Below are positions 6,254-6,511 of a DNA stretch of 6,511 nt, piece after piece. Numbering within the stretch: the first letter of the stretch is position 1; every line of letters starts with the position of its first letter. Origin of the DNA: Clostridiales bacterium (GTDB taxonomy: Bacteria > Bacillota > Clostridia > Oscillospirales > Acutalibacteraceae); contig DXXH01000115.1 of assembly GCA_019416395.1 (NCBI GenBank), positions 1 to 6,511 on the forward strand, in the 5' to 3' direction. The position numbers and the translations under genes are program-made. The notes beneath the pieces are model-generated. The model was not told the DNA's origin. It ran no database searches and saw nothing but the letters and a program-made list of their open reading frames with translations.

Positions 6254-6511
6254 TCAAGCTTTCGTTTCCTCGCGGATTTCCACCAGCAGAGCGCGCTGTG
6301 TGCGCTCCGTCACCTGAAAGCCTTCCGCGGGACCCACTCCCTCACAGAACACCAGTCTGCCCTTCCATTCCAGCAGGACGGTCCGGCCCCGTTGGGACAA
6401 TGGGACTTTATTTTCCTGAAACAATTGTTTCAGGCTTTTGGTCACCCGCCGGCCCGCCGGGGAAAAACGGTCCCCCGCCCGCCGGGAACGAGCTATTAAA
6501 TTGCCTGTAAT
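6254..6511 (-). CDS. tilS: tRNA(Ile)-lysidine synthetase, C-terminal part only
   Basis: TilS modifies C34 of the tRNA-Ile that carries a CAU anticodon to lysidine, so that the tRNA reads AUA and is charged with isoleucine. Only the last 85 codons lie in the window; the catalytic PP-loop domain is beyond the right edge. The visible part matches the TilS C-terminal domain: RRAGDRFSPAGRR followed by TKSLKQLFQENKVP, which fits the family pattern RxPGDRF-P-G---KKLKKLF-DxKIP, then a beta-rich stretch with WKGRLVFCEGVGPAEGFQVTERTQRAL, like the usual V-GIG-SERFKVTEKT---L. The frame is open from the window edge to the TGA at 6256-6254. The codons for LKQLFQ form a perfect palindrome, reported separately. 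Being directly upstream of hpt and ftsH strengthens the call. Confidence 0.9.
   Translation of the reverse strand: MTGNLIARSRRAGDRFSPAGRRVTKSLKQLFQENKVPLSQRGRTVLLEWKGRLVFCEGVGPAEGFQVTERTQRALLVEIREETKA
6415..6434. repeat. Perfect 20-bp palindrome inside tilS
   Basis: CCTGAAACAA is followed directly by its exact reverse complement, with no spacer. It lies in tilS over the codons for LKQLFQ, a conserved part of the C-terminal domain, about 190 nt upstream of the hpt start. The form suits a dimeric regulator operator, but coding constraint or chance could also explain it. No regulator is identified. Confidence 0.5.

Noticed and set aside
6446..6490. GC-rich CCGCCGG-like repeats near the right edge
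   Set aside because: They are explained by Arg, Gly, Ala and Pro codons in the conserved RRAGDRFSPAGRR stretch of TilS.
1..6511. Mobile elements, CRISPR arrays, tRNA or rRNA genes, riboswitches, toxin-antitoxin or defence genes
   Set aside because: None was seen. The window is almost wholly filled by five housekeeping-type genes, and the gaps are too short to hold them.

Overview
The window is a single run of five minus-strand genes. In transcription order, from high to low coordinates, they are: the 3' end of tilS (tRNA-Ile lysidine synthetase), hpt (hypoxanthine phosphoribosyltransferase), ftsH (membrane AAA+ zinc protease), a GyrB/ParE-type topoisomerase ATPase subunit, and the first ~506 codons of a GyrA/ParC-type cleavage subunit that runs off the left edge. 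The tilS-hpt-ftsH order is a classic arrangement in Firmicutes. The moderately GC-rich coding sequence (judged by eye), strong AGGAGG ribosome sites, TTG starts and the divergent second type II topoisomerase pair suggest a member of the Clostridia, possibly of the Oscillospirales/Ruminococcaceae. That placement is an inference and has not been checked by search.

Layout. 6511-6254 is the TilS C-terminal domain. A 29-nt gap leads to hpt (6224-5676), and a 49-nt gap leads to ftsH (5626-3623). The 97-nt spacer between ftsH and the topoisomerase genes holds a clean 9-bp hairpin with a mildly T-rich tail, which looks like a partial terminator. The B subunit follows (3524-1542), and after only 22 nt the A subunit (1519 to beyond the left edge). 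Coding density is very high: no stretch over 300 bases lacks a gene, and I see no mobile element, CRISPR array, tRNA or rRNA.

How the genes fit together. TilS (decoding), Hpt (purine salvage) and FtsH (membrane and protein quality control) are housekeeping functions that often travel together. The two topoisomerase genes must form one A2B2 enzyme and are probably co-transcribed. They are the most interesting part of the window. Both subunits keep the catalytic residues (Tyr140 in A; Glu43, Lys351 and the TOPRIM acids in B) but depart from the bacterial gyrase/topo IV consensus at several signature motifs: GLNGLG for GLHGVG, EGDSALGS for EGDSAGGS, DADVDGFH for DADVDGSH, and NPHGDA for HPHGDS. 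The last change removes the serine that normally helps hold quinolones. The pair therefore looks like a divergent paralogue rather than the organism's standard gyrase. The C-terminal domain that would separate gyrase from topo IV lies outside the window.

I did not find a wholly new system here. The window is conserved housekeeping DNA plus this divergent topoisomerase, a perfect 20-bp palindrome inside tilS, and some start-codon details.
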